Positions 62,388 through 64,000 of a stretch of DNA of 64,000 nt are shown piece after piece (position 1 is the stretch's first letter; every line of letters begins with the position of its first letter). The stretch covers positions 62,001-126,000 of the forward strand of contig CAVWCQ010000009.1 in NCBI GenBank assembly GCA_963753545.1, read 5' to 3'. This stretch comes from CAVWCQ01 sp963753545. GTDB taxonomy: Bacteria > Chloroflexota > Anaerolineae > Aggregatilineales > Aggregatilineaceae. Below the pieces are notes generated by a model. It did no database searches. It was not told where the DNA came from and saw only the letters and a list, made by a program, of their open reading frames with translations. The position numbers and the translations under genes are program-made.

Positions 62388-64000
62388 TTAGTAGGCGTGC
62401 TGGCATTCCCAGGCCGTAATGATCGCCAGTAATTGGTCCAGTGCTTCGCAATCTTCAGCAACACCATCGCACAGCAAGGCATGAACCCTATTCCAGAAAT
62501 CGGCTGCAATATATCCGTTTCTGTGGGCCATCAGTTGCACAATACTGGGATGGATAGTGGGAATGGTTTGTTCGTCCTCGGTATGCAGCTCTTCGTGCAG
62601 CTTTTCGCCAGAGCGAACACCTACGAATTCAATCGGGATATCCACATAGGGGCGTAATCCACGCAGGCGAATCATTCGTTCCGCGAGCTCAACAATGCGC
62701 ACATCCTCACCCATGCGCAGCATATAGAGGGTGTCCCCGGTTGTCAAACAGGCCGCATGAATGACGAGATTGACCGCCTCGGGAATGGTCATAAAGAAAC
62801 GGGTCATAGCTTTGTCGGTGACGGTCACAGGTCCGCCGCAGTCAATTTGACGAGAAAACAGTGGAACAACGCTGCCCCGGCTTCCTAACACATTCCCAAA
62901 CCGGACGGCGGTGAACAGGGTCTGGGTTTGCTTTTGGCGCGCCAGTTCATGGATCATCAGTTCACAAATGCGTTTACTGGCCCCCATGACACTGCTCGGT
63001 TGAACCGCTTTATCAGTCGAAATCAGTACAAAACGTTCAGCACCGCAATCGCGTGATAATTCGGCCACATTCAGCGTTCCGCCGATGTTGACGCGGACAG
63101 CCTCGTTGGGATAGTCCTGCAACATGGGCACATGCTTATAGGCAGCAGAATGGAATACAACCTGGGGCTTATAGGTTTCAAAGGTGCGCTGCAGTATTTC
63201 CCGGTGAGTAATGTCAACCAGAACCGGATGGAATGATTTTTCGGGATAGATGGTCTTTAGCTCAGTGACTAAATCGTATAAGCCACTCTCATTGTTGTCC
63301 AGGCAAATCAATCGGTCAGGACAGTACGCCAATAACTGGCGGCACAATTCGGATCCGATTGATCCCGCCGCCCCGGTGACCATAATCGTTTTTTGGCAGA
63401 TAGGCGAGTTATCGACATCTTCGTGCCAGCTAATCGCTGGACGGCCTAACAGATCTTCTGGCTGGATATCCCTGAGCAGTGGAGCGCCCTTTTTGTCCTG
63501 AATGAGGGCAAATACATCGGGTATGATTTTGATGCAGGCCGTAGTTCCCTGGCAGTACGTTAGAATATCTCGCAAATCAGGGCCAGAAATGTTGTGGATA
63601 GCCACAATAATCAGATCGATTCTGTGCTTTTTGACTATCGCTGGAATATCGGCGCGATACCCCATAACGGGTGATCCTTCGACATACATCCGCTGTTTCA
63701 CTTTGTCGTCATCGACAAAGCCAATCACAGAATAACCGTTCTTACCACCCTGAAAGCGATGTTTTAAGCGTAATGCCGTTGTCTGTCCGGCCTCCCCTGC
63801 CCCCACAATCAGCACCCGCGTTTCCACATCGGGAAATTCGTAGTGCCAGATCGCTCTCCACCGCCAGGATAAGCCGCTAAACAGGCGTGAGCGGTAGCGC
63901 ACGGTCATAAATCCCATGAGCGACAGCAAATTGCCAACCAGAATAACACTGAGCGGGACAGGGCGTGGTTTGAAGGAAAGATCCACTATTCCTAGAAAGA
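62388..64000 (-). CDS. WbpM/CapD/FlaA1-type nucleotide-sugar 4,6-dehydratase (5' end outside the window)
   Basis: At least 537 residues; the frame is open to the window edge. A GTG at 63986 exists, but full-length relatives have about four N-terminal membrane helices and only one is seen here (VILVGNLLSLMGFMTVRYRS), so the true start lies beyond. A first Rossmann domain (VLIVGAGEAGQTTA) is followed by the catalytic SDR domain: VTGAAGSIGSELCRQL, HSAAYKHVPML and STDKAVQPSSVMGASKR, with Met where the SDR Tyr normally stands, as in WbpM. C-terminal FVGVRSGEKLHEEL is conserved. Makes a 4-keto-6-deoxy UDP-HexNAc for surface glycans at the inner membrane. Confidence 0.88.
   Translation of the reverse strand, partial: FLGIVDLSFKPRPVPLSVILVGNLLSLMGFMTVRYRSRLFSGLSWRWRAIWHYEFPDVETRVLIVGAGEAGQTTALRLKHRFQGGKNGYSVIGFVDDDKVKQRMYVEGSPVMGYRADIPAIVKKHRIDLIIVAIHNISGPDLRDILTYCQGTTACIKIIPDVFALIQDKKGAPLLRDIQPEDLLGRPAISWHEDVDNSPICQKTIMVTGAAGSIGSELCRQLLAYCPDRLICLDNNESGLYDLVTELKTIYPEKSFHPVLVDITHREILQRTFETYKPQVVFHSAAYKHVPMLQDYPNEAVRVNIGGTLNVAELSRDCGAERFVLISTDKAVQPSSVMGASKRICELMIHELARQKQTQTLFTAVRFGNVLGSRGSVVPLFSRQIDCGGPVTVTDKAMTRFFMTIPEAVNLVIHAACLTTGDTLYMLRMGEDVRIVELAERMIRLRGLRPYVDIPIEFVGVRSGEKLHEELHTEDEQTIPTIHPSIVQLMAHRNGYIAADFWNRVHALLCDGVAEDCEALDQLLAIITAWECQHAY

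Overview
The window looks like chromosomal DNA of a free-living bacterium, most likely from the Chloroflexota (Anaerolineae-like). This rests on gene content: tandem exported TolB-type propeller proteins, a 7TM-type histidine kinase, a LacI-type sensor fused to a signalling module, WXG100 arrays and a moderately high GC content. There is no rRNA or marker gene to prove it. I saw no tRNA, rRNA, CRISPR array, transposase or phage gene.

Layout. 1-9.2 kb: a small membrane protein, then four tandem paralogues of an exported cohesin-like / beta-propeller / SH3 protein, each with its own leader and terminator; the second carries a frameshift. 9.2-13.1 kb: dtd on the minus strand, then nine small WXG100-like genes in a row on the plus strand with no secretion ATPase in view. 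13.1-15.4 kb: a two-component pair. 15.5-26.6 kb: a nearly complete purine operon on the minus strand (purL-Q-C-E-F-D-M-N and a stand-alone AICAR transformylase). 26.9-29.1 kb: a cytidine deaminase and purB on the plus strand. 29.1-33.9 kb: OsmC, a DUF4405-type membrane protein and an OmpR-type two-component system with matching inverted-repeat sites, a GerMN-type lipoprotein and an interrupted membrane protein. 33.9-47.2 kb: a tightly coupled surface-polysaccharide operon (asnB, two methyltransferases, Wzx-like flippase, heparinase-like protein, three glycosyltransferases, a bi-domain oxidoreductase, UDP-GlcNAc 2-epimerase). 47.4-49.1 kb: a Flp-like pilin with an Ig-like tail, and a metallophosphoesterase. 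49.3-58.3 kb: a chemosensory operon (cheR-cheW-mcp-cheA-cheB-cheW-cheY plus two degenerate signalling proteins). 58.9-61.3 kb: a soluble LacI-type/MCP fusion, divergent from the che operon. 61.8-64 kb: a NusG/RfaH-like factor and a WbpM/CapD-type epimerase that runs off the window.

How it works together. The purine genes would take PRPP to AICAR and FAICAR; PurE is of the PurK-independent class II, and the last enzyme resembles the transformylase half of the eukaryotic bifunctional protein, with no IMP cyclohydrolase in view. The polysaccharide operon, the NusG-like factor and the WbpM-like enzyme suggest a regulated capsule or exopolysaccharide. The chemosensory operon has no flagellar genes beside it, so its output may be pili, gliding or gene regulation.

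Quality caution. More than 25 single-base frame breaks are visible, with at least eight each in purL and cheA, several at homopolymers. Because reading continues correctly in another frame each time, I treat most as sequence errors rather than real pseudogenes. Frame-broken genes are given here as one span. Short palindromic repeats of at least three families are scattered through the window, including inside coding sequence.
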